Notes under the pieces: generated by a model
Told to the model about the DNA's origin: nothing
Databases searched by the model: none
What the model saw: only the letters and a program-made list of their open reading frames with translations
Source: Plantago ovata
Taxonomy: Eukaryota; Streptophyta; Magnoliopsida; Lamiales; Plantaginaceae
Direction: 5' to 3'
NCBI GenBank assembly: GCA_028274465.1
Contig: CM051455.1
Location: 49,949,351-50,013,350, forward strand
Length of the DNA stretch: 64,000 nucleotides
Program-made: the position numbers and the translations under genes
Shown: positions 24,279 through 36,530 of the stretch, in pieces
Layout of the letters: every line of letters starts with the position of its first letter
Position numbering within the stretch: the first letter of the stretch is position 1

Positions 24279-25620
24279 ATGGCTACAGAACAGTTACATA
24301 TTGTACTCCTTCCGATGATAGCTCATCATGGCCACATGATCCCAATGTTTTCACCTCGAGAGGCTTGAAAACAACCATCATTTCCACCCCTGCATTTGCT
24401 GATCCTATAAGAAAAGCCCGAGATTCTGGTTTCAATATTGGCCTTAGAATCATCAAGTTCCCACTGCAAGGCTCTGATTTGCCTAATCTTTTTGTTAGCC
24501 TCGACCAAAGCACATGTGTGGATATGCTCCCGAAATTTATCCAGGCTATATCCATGCTCCAAGATTCGGTTGAAAAGTTACTTGAGGAATTCCAGATGCT
24601 CTTGTTTCCGACACGTTCATGCCTTGGACATTCGACTCTGCCGCCAAATTCGGGATCCAGAGAGTTGTGTTTTATGGATCAAGCTATTTTTCCATGTGTG
24701 TATCGGTTCAATTGAGGGATCACAACCTCATGAATTGGTTTTTGTAAAATCAGAAGTGCCTCCATTCGACCGAGTTCAAAATGACATATCCAAGTGGGTA
24801 GACCAAATGTTCGAAGCAAATTGGAGAATCTATGGAGTTGTTGTTAATAGCTTCTACGAGCTTGAACCGGACTACGCTGACCACTACCGCCAAGTTTTGG
24901 GTCAAAAGGCATGGCATATAGGTCCACTTTTATTGTCCAACAAAGCAGGGGCTGAGGATTTGGCCTTAAGAGGGAAGAATATGCTATTGATGCACAAGAA
25001 TGTTTGGCATGGCTGGACTCAAAAAGGGCCAATTCGGTTGTGTACATCTGTTTTGGAAGCACGACGAGCTTCACTGCCCCTCAGTTTCGTGAGAAAGCAA
25101 TTGGACTCGAGGCTTCAGGTCAAGATTCATTTGGGTTGTGAGGAGAAGAGCAGGTGAAAGTGAAGACTGGCTACCGGAAGGATTCGAGGGAGAGGATGGA
25201 CGGAAAAGGCCTAATAATAAGAGGATGGGATCCCCAAGTGGTTATTCTTGATCATCCATCAATTGGAGATTTTGTGACGCATTGTTGATGGAACTCGATA
25301 TTGGAAGTAGTTTGTGCTGGAGTGCCTATGGTCACGTGGCCTGTTTTTGCAGAGCAGTTCTACAATGAGAAACTTATTACAAATATTTTGAAAACAGGAG
25401 TTTCGGTTGGAAACAAAAAGTTGGCTCGGGTCACAAGTGAATGGGTGTCGAGTGAGGCAGTGGCGAAGCCCGTGAAGGATGCTATGGTGGGAGAAGAGGC
25501 TGCGAAGATGAGAGAACGGGTAGAACTGTAGAAGAGTACAAGAAATTGGCAAGAAAAGCTACTGAAGAAGGTGGTTTATCTTTTAACAATATAAACAGTT
25601 ATATGGAAGACTTGTGTTGC
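24279..25620 (+). pseudogene. UDP-glycosyltransferase pseudogene (UGT73-like)
   Basis: A family-1 plant UDP-sugar glycosyltransferase, normally about 480-500 residues from one or two exons, is recognisable along the whole stretch but in all three frames. It starts MATEQLHIVLLPMIAH. It continues with a KTTIISTPAFA block, an acceptor-side region ending NSFYELEPDYADHYRQVLGQ, the VVYICFGS strand and the PSPG sugar-donor box at about 25225-25360 ([20 protein letters not shown], later GVPMVTWPVFAEQFYNEKLI). The glycine expected after THC is a TGA stop at 25286-25288. The N-terminal region has lost about ten residues after MIPM and shifts frame there, and several further frameshifts follow. The gene is therefore dead. 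Its decay looks moderate, since most blocks stay readable. UGT73 members glycosylate flavonoids, hormones or triterpenoids, but the former substrate is unknown. Confidence 0.9.
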
Positions 25621-25809
25621 GTTTGTTTAAACGCAATTCCAAGAAAGCATATGTACATTAGACTAGATAAAGAGACTTTGTGGTCTCATATTTTGGCACG
25701 AACCCTTCTCTAGAACTCCAATTTGAAATAGTATAAAAATACCAAATAATCAGGGAGATTAATGTTGTAATGAGAAGTTATCAACAACTCTCTGATTTAG
25801 AACATTGTA

Positions 25810-27300
25810 TTAGAGTTGAACTACAAGTTAATATTTCATTGAGTGCTAGAGCATTCACTAATAGATGAATTGAAGTCGAATTTAAGTATCCTCGCGTATT
25901 AGATGGAGAATTGAATCAGAACAAGATTAACAGAGAAGTACAGCGAATATAATTGAAAAGTAAGAGAAAAGCTCCTACCGACTACGAACGTAAGATTCTC
26001 TAGCACACAACGGAGTATTAGGCCAAGCGACTTGCTTCGGAGCAAGGAGCACCCTGCTACTATCTTCTTGGTAGCAATGGCCTGCTTAGTGTCAGAAAAT
26101 GACCGTATGTTCTATGAACTCAAAACTTAATTCAGTCGTAGGAAAAAAAATGATGTCTTACGGAGTGTTTAAATAAGAAACCAAAAACACATCTAACTCG
26201 ATGACCAAGAAATACTAATGGGATAAGCCAGACAATAGAAAGTTCTGGAGAGCATTTTAAAAAAAAAAGCCTCTAACAACCCTAACATTGGTCGTCCTCA
26301 GTGCCTTAGGCGTCAAGGCTTGCAGGCGTCATTGTTGTGCCATAGTCTTTTTTGCATTTAGAGTAGGGATACGGCCACGTGTACTCCTACGTGGGCCAGG
26401 CACATCCAGACGTCCATCATCACCCATCGCTGGAAAAGGAACCTTGTCTTGAAGGTTCAGATGAGGAAACTGGTTGCACGACACCTTGATGAGCTCCCAG
26501 GTAAGTAAAGTATTCCAAGGACAAAAGCTTTGTGAAGTTCCTTGCCTCGATGTGTAGCCCAACAGTTGTCCAAAATTGCAGCAGGTTCCAACAAGGGTAG
26601 GCCATCATCCGCATAAGGTGGTAGTGTAGGCTCATCAACTGGATCATCATCACCAATCTTGGGTTTAGCAAAGACACATGGAAGACCTGATGAATCTTCG
26701 ATCCTCACGAAGTGTAAGCCTATATGCAACAACATTAACGCATTCAACAACCTGAAATGGCCAACATGCTTACTTAGTATGATCTTCTGCCTTCTGGTAA
26801 GCACGCTTGAGAACAGATTGTTGGCGATAAGGTTGAAAAATTAGGTAGACCCAGTCACCAACGAAATACTCTTCATGACGGCATTTCTGATTAGCATTTT
26901 GTCGTATCCTATTTTGAGCCATCTCCAAGTTGAGCTTAAGCTCCCTGAGCAAAGAATCACAAGCCTTGAGGTTCTAATCTACGACTTCAACATATGCGGA
27001 ATCTTCTTCATGTGTTGGAACCCGAAGAGCCCGTCGACCATAGACAACCTGAAACAGGGTCATGTCAATTGAGCGGTTGTACATCGTTTTGTACCAGTAT
27101 TCGGCCCTAAGCAAGAAACTTCTCCCAGTTCTTCAGCTGATGATACGCAAAACATCACAGATATTGCTCCAAATTGCGGTTAACGACCTCGGTTTGCCCA
27201 ATAGTTTGGGGGTAGTAAGCAGTGCTCATATTGAGCTTGGTTCCTTGGAAAAGAAATAGTTCTCGCCAAGTCATTTTTGGAAGAATCTAAAAGAAAATGA
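25810..27300 (-). mobile_element. Gypsy retrotransposon fragment (integrase C-terminus, chromodomain region, 3' LTR part)
   Basis: The minus strand carries remains of a Ty3/gypsy polyprotein. An integrase C-terminal segment (KCRHEEYFVGDWVYL) lies near 26800-26950. Chromodomain-linked sequence follows down to about 26330, and below it lies LTR-like non-coding sequence. The fragment is broken in many places and lacks its 5' part and flanking duplication. It is clearly older than the element at 7635-13228 and belongs to a different family. A second copy of the coding part lies at 37795-38610. Confidence 0.75.
26091..26405 (-). repeat. Direct repeat of about 315 bp, copy 1
   Basis: Begins TGCTTAGTGT and matches 27605-27928 with moderate divergence. 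It covers the end of the gypsy polyprotein region and adjacent LTR-like sequence. The pair may be parts of two overlapping fossil copies. Confidence 0.7.
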
Positions 27301-27604
27301 GTCCGGCCCTGGACCCAAGTTCAAGCCCATCCCGGGGTCTTAGGTTGGGCATGTGACTTGTGACAAATATGTTGGGCTTTTGTGATCGAACCACTATAAA
27401 ATCTTGGTTTTCTTTACTTTTCAACACTGCATCATTATTGCATATTTCTAATCTGAAATTTACTTTAAAACTTCAGCTAAAACTTGCATCTTTTGTTTAA
27501 TATTTCAGTTCGAAGCTAGAAAACTTTTTAAGAGAATTTGTTTTATACACCTAATTCACCCCCCCCCCCCTCCCCCCAAGGTGCATTTCTCTTTAGACAA
27601 GGGT

Positions 27605-27928
27605 GTGCTTAGTGTGAGTTAAAACTCGTATGTTCTATGAACTTAAAACTTAATTCAGGCGTAGGAAAAAATAATATCTTAAAAAGTGTTTGAATAATAA
27701 ACCAAAAGCGAACCTAACTTGATGACCAAGAAATACAAATGAGATAAGTCGGACAATAGAAAGTTCTAAAAAACATTAAGAATAAAAGAAAGCCTCTAAT
27801 TAATAACCCTAACCATTGTCGTCTTCCATGCCTTGGGTGCCAAGCCTGGCGGCCATCACTGTTGTAACATAGTCTTCTCCGTATTTAGAGCTACGGATAC
27901 GTCCATGTGCACTCCTATGTGGGACAGG
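27605..27928 (-). repeat. Direct repeat of about 315 bp, copy 2
   Basis: Partner of 26091-26405 in the same orientation. Shared landmarks include GTATGTTCTATGAACT and the block GACAATAGAAAGTTCT. A C-rich homopolymer run at 27551-27570 lies just before it. Confidence 0.7.
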
Positions 27929-27932
27929 AATT

Positions 27933-28813
27933 AAGGATGCCTCAAACTTTATTTAAGCTATTAAATGGAGGTGGATCCAAAAGTTTTCCTCAGTTGGTGC
28001 AAGTAAAGGTTGGATATAATAAATAACAATTAATTAATTAATTAAAATAATAATTAATAATCAATTAAATAATATAACTGTTGAATTGGATAAAAAAATC
28101 TACTTTAATTGGAATCAATACTTAATAGTTTCATCATGAACTCCGTAACAAATTATCTTCCTTAATATACATTGATTTTAAAATTTCATACAAAACAATT
28201 AGGTTTTAACATACAAATAGCAGGATGAACGAATTTTTCAATAATGTTATTGAAAAACGACATTTTTTTGTCGTTTTAACTTCAATTACTATTCAATTAG
28301 ACACATATTCATATTTACTCTCATCATGTTTCCACAGTTTTATACTTAAAATTTTAATTATACATATTCTCTTATAATAAACTAATGTGGGTGGAAAAAA
28401 GAAATTTAGAGGGCCAAAATACAATTTTATAGAAGGTATAGTGGAAACAAATATGATGGGAGCAGTGTACCCACACGCTTGGAAATAAAAATAAGGATGT
28501 ACCAAACTTTATTTGAGCTATTAAATAAGGGTGGATCCAAACCTTTTACTTACTGGTTGCATTAAATATCATTAAAGATAATAATTAATAATAAATTAAA
28601 CATACAAATGTTGAATTTGATAAAAAAAAAAAAAAAAAATCTAGTTTGGAATCAATACTTAATAGTTTCGTCATGAACTTCGTAACAAAACATCTTTCTT
28701 AATATGCATTGATTTGAAAATTTCATACTAAAAAAATAGGTTTTAACATACAAATAGCAGGATGGACAAATTTCTCAATAATGTTAATGAAAAACGATGT
28801 TTTTCGTCGTTTT
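27933..28813 (+). repeat. Pair of diverged direct repeats of about 330 bp
   Basis: Copies run from about 27933 to 28280 and 28493 to 28813, separated by about 210 bp. Shared landmarks in the same order are AACTTTATTT, GGTGGATCCAAA, GGAATCAATACTTAATAG, GTTTTAACATACAAATAGC and an AAAACGA...TCGTTTTAA hairpin at the end. I cannot tell whether these are fossil LTRs or a local duplication; no TG...CA ends are obvious. Confidence 0.7.
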
Positions 28814-28918
28814 AAATTCAATACTTTTGATATACTTAATATAGTAGTAACGACGACGATGAAAATAACAATAATAATAAGAAATTTCACCTCTTTGTTT
28901 AATTGATTTTAATATATA

Positions 28919-29180
28919 CTTCCTTATTTTTTTTAGTTAATTTCTAAGTGGTAAAATTATCAATTTTAAGAAATAACATTAAAGAATTGATTTGTATGAG
29001 TATTTAATTGTGAAATAGTGATAAAGTATGAAAGAGAGTGAAAAAGTTGTTACAAGGAAGGAGAGAGAAATAATAAAAAATTGGTAAGTGGGTTTAAATT
29101 TTTTCCATATTTAGGTTATGAAGTTTGTAAGAGAACGCCCAAAATATAAACTTAGGAAGTTATTAATGAAACGGAGTAAG
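28919..29180. mobile_element. Stowaway-type MITE
   Basis: The right end read inward is CTTACTCCGTTTCATTAATA and the left end is CTTCCTTATTTTTTTTAGTT. TA flanks both sides. The right terminus is nearly identical to that of the MITE at 47704-47935, so the two belong to one family. The left terminus is more decayed. Confidence 0.6.
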
Positions 29181-29806
29181 TAATTATTTATTTTCCCTTT
29201 GGTTGTTCTGGTATGGTTTTTCCCATTCCCGGTGAGTACAATAAACATCATGGCAGGGGCGGAGCTAATGCTTGTGCTACGTGTGTCTCTAGGCACACCC
29301 AATATTGTAATAAATATTTTTATAGTACTAGTTATTTTGTACGAGTGGTAAGACTTCTGGTTTTTATTGAACTGGTCCTGGGTTCAACTCAATCTGCAAT
29401 GAGTTATGTATTTTTTATATTTTTTTCTCTCTTTCCCAATACTTCTCTTTAAAATTTTCCTCTCCTTTCAATACTTCTTTTCCTACTCATTGTCATAATT
29501 TTTATTCAACAAAAACATATGAATTATATTTTTCATCTCCTACTTTTTCATAATTTTCTTCTTAAAACATATGGATTATATTTTCCTTTTCCTTTCTCAT
29601 ACTTCATTTCCTACCTTTCTTCATAATTTTTCTTCTAAAGCATATAAAATTCACTTAATTTTAAGTAAAAATTCAATAGTACAAAATAATATTTTTCTTG
29701 AAATTTTGATTGTTATATGTAACTATTGCAAATATACTTTGGATGTACGGAGTTATGTTTTGGCAAACCAAAGTGACTAATATAATGCCCATTAAGAAGT
29801 CGTAGT

Positions 29807-32440
29807 ATGTCCTCCGCTCCTTCCTCCTCCTCTCCTCCTTCCTCTCTGCCGAACTTTCCCCAGCACATACCTCCAAAGCCACCTGACCCACATCACTCAA
29901 CTCAAAGTCCTATGGACTGGTCGAATCTTAGGTCTTCGGGAATACGTAGTAATGAAACAGGCCACAACGCCGAATCGCAGGCCACTCCGGTTTCCTTTAA
30001 GGACAAATTAAAGGCTTCCACGCAACACCAGTACTTTGAGCAGTGGTTTCATCATATGGAAAAGCAACCAAAATTCCATGAATATACACACGCTCGCCAA
30101 AAAGATGTGAAGGTACCTTTCTTAACCTTTTCGTTTGAAGAGCTCACAGAATTTGCAGGTGTCTGGAAACAAGCTTTATTGATTCAAACGATGGGTAACA
30201 ACAGAGTCATTCCGAACATTGAGAAGCACTTACGCGGTCTATGGAAGATTGCATGTACGTGTTCAGTCAATTATTTGGGTAATGGCTGCTATGCAGTTTT
30301 ACTACAAAAAGCAGATGACTATTTCTATGCATTAGCTGGGGGGTCCTTGGTATTTGTTTCAAAATTATCTGGCAGTGCAAACTTGGAAGTCATGTTTTGA
30401 TCCAGCTCAAGGTGTGGTGGATTTTATGATGTTGTGGATTCAACTACATGAACTGCCAATGGAATTGTATCACTCCAAAGCTCTGTTCCGTACTGGCCAA
30501 TTGATTGGGAATCCAATTAAAATGGATTTACACACAGCTAATGCAAACAAAATAAGATATGCTCGACTCTGCATTGAAGTGGATGTTTCCAAACCACTTC
30601 AATCCGTTATTCAGAATGGCAATAGAATGCAAAAAGTGTTGTACGAGTTGAATGGGGAGTTTTGTATTAGATGTGGCATGATCGGACATCTAGCACCGCG
30701 ATGCAAAATTCCAGCGCAGTCACCGAGTACGGCAGAGGCAGCCATGGATAACATGCATACCGCACCGCCCGACTGGACAACGGTGGTCAAAAAGCCATAT
30801 TCAAAAAGCAAACCGACCGACAGGGGGCAGGGGTCTCAGGATAATAATCATGCACGGGCACAACGACAAAATGGTCATCAACGTACAAAATCAGAATAGT
30901 CGGCAGCCCAGAAATAATGTTAGCGGTGGAACCAATAGGCGGTCGGACCAAGCAGCAGGAACTGGGCCACAGTCTCCCTCTAACCCAGTTACTGTACCCC
31001 CGGCCCAACCTGCAAGCACGAGTCCAGTAAGGAGCAAGCCCAATTCCGGAAATTCATTCCAAGTACTCCAGGATTTAGATTGTGAAATGGAGGAATGTTT
31101 GGACTCCACTAGGATCCATGACGGCTTAAACACTCAGCAAAACCCAACGCCCAAACAGGTCGTAAGCTCGGAAAAAGCAAGCATGCAAGCTAACAGCTTC
31201 ACACGACAGCCTACAGGTCTAGATGATAGGCCACTCAACAACCTCTCCACTAACCAAGACCAATTTATTAACCCTTCCTCAAACGGTGAACTACACATCA
31301 ATTCTTGCAGAGCAATTATTCCATACTCCTCAAAACCTTTCAGTTTCCCTCCTTCTCCGAAAATCCCAATTCCACAATCCACTAGCCCTAATGGAAAATC
31401 AACCAAGAATTCGTGCTCCTTTCTGGCGTCGGAGATGGGTGGACATAGTAACGGGGCAGGAACAACACCAAACCAGAGAGAATCCACCCCCACGCCATGC
31501 TCAACCACTGCAACCTCAGTTCCAGCTTCAGATGATTCCAGCTCCAATGCCGGCTCCGGTGGTGATCCACCTACCTCCTATTGTCACTTCAGTACCATTG
31601 CATGTGATGAACGGGGTCCAATAACAGGAATACACCACCCCCACACAGATGGCGCCAATGCATGCAGTGATCTGGCCGGATCCTCCGATCGACATTACGG
31701 GCCAGCTCAACAGCAATGAAAGTTACATCATGGTCGGTTTAATCCGTATTCCCCTGGACCTGAACCAGTTAGCTCCAGTGCATGTGCTCAGGGCTGCCAT
31801 CGCCAGTGCTCACACTCAGCTAGCTTTCCAGCAGAGGACAGAGCAGCGGGAACAGAGCAACCCACGACTTCCTCATCCTTGGAGCGGCGAAAGTCAAAGA
31901 AATGTGTTCTCGCAACAGCAGGTAGAGCACCACCAACCACCGCAGCACCCACAGCTGTCACAGAACTCATCATTGGAAATAAGGCCCGGAATTACACTAC
32001 CGGAGAATTTAGATGTACCGCCAGTGGATCTGTTTTCCTCTGCGACGACCATGAGACAATTTGTCTCAATCGCACAGCATGCAGTTGCGAATTATCTCAA
32101 TCGGGCCCAAAACCCATCGAATGGGCTACCATTGCATCAGCCGGAGAACCCAAACACATTTTCGACTACGGAGGAGCTCGCAGACAACTCCCAGTTCAAG
32201 AGGGTGGACAGAAATCTTCCGCTTCCGACCGTTCTGTCAGGTTCCGTTCCTTCTTCAGTTTCCGCGGGAGTCAGACACGGTCTCGCTGAGGTACTCCCCT
32301 CTGGACAATCAGCTGTCGACCGGGTTGGAGTTACGACATCTAGTGTACCTCCTACCTTGGGCAAGCATTTTTCATCAGGAGGTGACACCAGTGCCGCTAG
32401 GAAGCGGTCCAGACGGTTTGGGTCCTCCCCAGCCAATTGA
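29807..32440 (+). pseudogene. LINE ORF1: DUF4283 and zinc-knuckle nucleic-acid-binding protein, frameshifted
   Basis: The start ATG at 29807 opens a Ser/Pro-rich leader. A DUF4283-type domain follows, typical of plant LINE ORF1 (SFKDKLKAS ... VPFLTFSFEELTEFAGVWKQ). Frame is lost at the G-run 30338-30343, where one base gained or lost explains the switch, and the domain continues in another frame (QTWKSCFDP, LWIQLHELPMELY). Next comes a CCHC zinc knuckle, CIRCGMIGHLAPRC, near 30663-30704. A long low-complexity Pro/Ser/Gln tail follows in at least two more frames and ends at 32440, just before ORF2. ORF1 proteins coat LINE RNA and help its return to the nucleus. The extent of the tail that is truly ORF1 is uncertain. 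Confidence 0.8.
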
Positions 32441-32471
32441 CTTCTGTTCCATCCGAGTTAATCCATCTGCC

Positions 32472-35400
32472 ATGAGGATTCTGGTATGGAATGCATGTGG
32501 GGCTGGAAGAGCAGCTTTTCAGGAAGCCCTCAAACACCACATTGAACAACATAAGCCAATGCTTACCATTATCATGGACACTAGGCTTTCTGGAAATGCT
32601 TCCAGTAAGTACATTGATGCTCTGCCTTATCATAATAAGTGTGTGGTGGCACCTGCCTTGGAGACACCACAAACGGGAGGCTTCTGGGTGCTGTGGAATG
32701 CGGGCGAGGTTGACTTAAGGCTGCATGATTTGGATGACAGGGTAGTTCATGTCAGAATTGAGAATCCACCAGCACCACCCTTTGAAGTTTCAAACGTGTA
32801 CCAATTTGCTCAGCCAGGAGTTCAGGATCAGGTATGGAATAAATTGCGTTCCTTAAGTTCTTCTATTGCTGGTCCTTGGCTTGTTTGTGGTGATTTTAAT
32901 TCAATTTTGCATATGCATGAAAAGATGGGGGGCAATAGAGAATCTTTAACTCGTATTAAGAAATTCAGGGATTGTTTGCTTGATTGCCATTTGTTTGATT
33001 TAGGTTTCTGTGGTAATATTTATACTTGGACTAATAAATGTTACACTGGAAATTTTATTTGCAAACGTTTGGATAGGGCTTGTGCTAACAATGCTTGGCA
33101 TAATGTGTTTCCCAACACTTCTGTTCGACATCTTAGTTACTCTACCTCGGATCATAGGCCTTTGTTAATTGATGCTGGTTTGCATGGGGTGCGTCCTTCC
33201 CGCCAATTCCGTTTTGAAAATATGTGGTTATTGTCTCCTCTGTACAGAAACAATCTGGAAACCTTTTGGTGTCGTACTTCTGGAAATTTTTTGGATAAGT
33301 GTCAGGAATTAAGTAGAGTAATTCCTTCCTGGAAGTTGTCTGAGTTGCATGACATTAATCAACAAATCAAGAACAAGATCCAACTTTTAACTTCCTTAGA
33401 AAATCAAATACATTTAAACCCACAAGTTCTTGGTCCTCAAGCAGAGAATGTTAGGCTTTCCATTGATTCCCTCCCATTGCAAAAAGCTACATTTTGGTCT
33501 CAAAGGGCTAAAAGGAGGTGGATTACACAGGGAGATGGTAATACAAAGTATTTTCATGCTATTGCTTCTCATAATAAAAGGAAAAGTTTTGTTCATGGTG
33601 TTAAAAATGAACTTGGGCAATGGTGTCATAAACCTCATGAAATTTGCAATGTTTTTAAAGACTTTTTCTCTTCACAAACTGCTGCAGGACACACTACCCA
33701 AGATCATTTTCAACACATCATTACACCTCAATTATCACTAGCTGATCAAGAGGAGCTTTTGCTTATTCCATCTGAGGAGGAAATTTGGCAAGCTGTTAAC
33801 TCCATCAATCCTGAGAAGGCTCTAGGTATTGATGGGTACAACTCCAAATTTTATTCTTCTGCTTGGAATATTTTGGGTCCAGAAGTGATTAAGATTGTGC
33901 AAGATTTCTTCCATCAAGGTACCTTTGATGAAAGAATAAATCTTACTCAAATTATTGTCATACCCAAGAAGGAACATGTCAATGTTCCTGCTGACTTTAG
34001 ACCTATTAGTTTGTGTACTGTCATGTATAAGATAATCTCTAAGGTCCCTGTATCCAGAATGAGGAAGTTTATGAACCACTTGATTTCTCCTTTTCAAAAT
34101 GGTTTTGTTCCTAGTAGAAGCATTTTTGATAATATTATGATGGCTCATGAGCTTCTCCATACTATGGGCAAGAAGAGGAAGTCTAAGAATTATTTTATGG
34201 CTCTCAAACTTGATATAGCAAAGGCTTATGATATAACAGATTGGAGGTTTTTAAACTTAGCTTTACATAAATTCAATTTTCCTCCTCATGTCATTAAGCT
34301 TATTATGTTTTGTGTTACCATTGTCAAATATCAAGTTAAAATCAATGAATGTACCTCCCAATTCTGGCAACCCTCTAGGGGGTTAAGGCAAGGAGACCCT
34401 CTCTCCCCTTACCTTTTCATTCTCTGCCAGGACCTCTTCATTCTTTCTTTGTGTCACAAAATGCAGACCAAGGAAATTCCTGGCTTGAAAGCTTCTAGGT
34501 CTGGTGTTGTCATTCCCATCCTCAGCTTTGCTGATGATTGCATGTTATTTTGCAAGGCCACAAAGAGCTCTGTTAGAAAAGTTAAAGATTGTCTTTTACA
34601 GTATGCTCATGCTGCAGGGCAATCTGTTTGTTGGCATAAGTCTAGGATTATCTTTTCCCCTAATACTCCGGTTTCAGATAAGCAGTGGATCACTCATTTT
34701 TTAGGAGTCACTTATAATAGGCGGGAAGACAAGTATCTAGGCTTTCTTTTCTTGTTAGGCCATAAGAAGCTGGATCTCTTTCACTCTTTGGTCACTAAGG
34801 TGGCCAATAGAATAGATAAGTGGTATAACCGTTTTTTATCTTTGTCTGGAAGAGCAGTGTTTATCCAGTCAGTCACTTTCTCTATTCCAGCTTATACTAT
34901 GTCCGTGGCTTCTGTACCTAAGGCTATTCATCACAAACTTAATCAGTTGAATGGGAAATTCTTATGGAATGCATGCTATAAAGGAACTAAACCAGCTAAG
35001 GTCAGTTGGAATAAAGTTTGTACTCCAAAATGCTTTGGTGGATTGGGTATTAGGGATCTTTCAACTTTCAATAAGGCTTTTCAATTCAAAATTCTTTAGA
35101 AACTTGTAATGCACCCTGATACTCTATGGGCTCAATTATTTAAAGACAAGTATTTTCCTAACCAAAGCATTTTGGAGGCAACTTGTTCTTCCATAAGTAG
35201 TTGGCTTTGGAAGGGGCTGATCAAGTTGCTTCCTGATTTTCAAAATCATCTTTCCTGGAAGTTAGAGAATGGCCAAAAGATTTTATTCTGGACTCATAGG
35301 TGGTTTGACCATTTCTTACTGAAAGATTTTGCTACTTCTCCCTATAATGCAAATGATTTAGTTAGTCAATTTATCACAAATAAGCAATGGGATGTTTTAA

Positions 35401-36530
35401 AATTGGCTAGAGTTCTACCTTTGGAGATAGTCCAACGAATTATGGCTGTGCCCATTCCTAACAATGATTGTGTGCAGGATACTTTAGTTTGGCAACATCA
35501 TCCTCATGGGGTTTTCAGTATTAAGTCAGCCTATCAAGCTCAGTTGGAGCTGCGCATAGAGCAACCAATGTTACCTTGGCATAGAATTTGGGCTTTGAAA
35601 CTGATACCACGCATTAAACATTTCCTTTGGTTGCTGTTTCATCACAAAGTTTATACTGCTGCTAGACTGCATGGTTGGGGGATTCTCCAATCTCCTCTTT
35701 GTGTCTTATGTTCTCAGGAGGAGGAAACTACAGATCATCTTTTCTATAGGTGCTCTAAGTTTCAGTTTATTAGAGCACTCATTTGGCCGGCTTCTTGGAA
35801 TGATCACACTCCTACTGTGTTGTCAATTTTCACTTTGTTGCCTCAGCACTCCCACACACAAACTACTTGGTGTATTTTCCTTTGGTTGGTTTGGTGGTAT
35901 AGAAATCTTTTCATTTTTTGCAACCAAGATTTCTCTTGGACTACCTTCTATCATCATTTGCAAAGGATCCTCAAACATCATGAGCTCCTTCAAGTTTCCA
36001 AAGTTAAGACACCTCACACCATTCACTGTAGATGGTGTCCACCACCTCCAGGTTTCATTTGTTTAAATACAGATGGATCAGCTAGAGGTAATCCAGGGGA
36101 TGCAGGAATAAGGTTAATCTTTAGAGATCACCACGTTCATTTCATTCGTGCTGCAGCAGGTTTCTTGGGCATATGTTCTAATAACTTAGCAGAACTACAA
36201 GCAGTAAAACAAGGGCTCGTCCTTGCTTCTCAAATGCATATTTCTAAACTTTGTATTCAGACTGACTCACTTCTGGTTTTTAATGCTTGTACCAGGAAGA
36301 AGCCAGGGATGCAGTTGCACCAGCAGCTGCTTGAGGAAATCCATAGCCTTGCAGATAAATTAGAGGTGTGCAGCTGGAGTCTTGTTTATCGGCAGGTCAA
36401 TCAGGCTGCAGATGCTTTGGCCAAATATGAAAGCGAAGGGTTGGTAGGGAAGTTGCGGCGTCAGTTGAAGTACAAGTTGAATCCAATTGTTATTCGTCTA
36501 CATTTTCCAATTGTACCTCGGATAATCTGA
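32472..36530 (+). pseudogene. LINE ORF2: endonuclease, reverse transcriptase and RNase H, one in-frame stop
   Basis: The ATG at 32472 (MRILVWNACGAG) begins an apurinic-like endonuclease with GDFNSIL and SDHRPLL motifs. The metal-binding ETR-type motif reads DTR, a Glu-to-Asp change. Reverse transcriptase follows (RPISLCTVMYKIISK, GLRQGDPLSPYLFILC, catalytic FADD near 34530). Then come a zf-RVT-type zinc-binding region (LCVLCSQEEETTDHLFYRC) and RNase H (CLNTDGSARGNPGDAG, QTDSLLVF, QAADALAKYESEG). The frame is open for about 1,352 codons except for one TAG at 35097-35099, where relatives usually have Trp (FKIL-stop-KLV). A single G-to-A change from TGG explains it. The AYDIT block departs from the usual AYDRVEW, another sign of decay. 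The protein nicks the target and copies the RNA there. Confidence 0.9.

Noticed and set aside
29330-29420. tRNA-like stretch inside the hAT element as a separate SINE
   Set aside because: A and B box-like motifs are present, but I could not find its own ends or a target duplication, so it is noted under the hAT element only.
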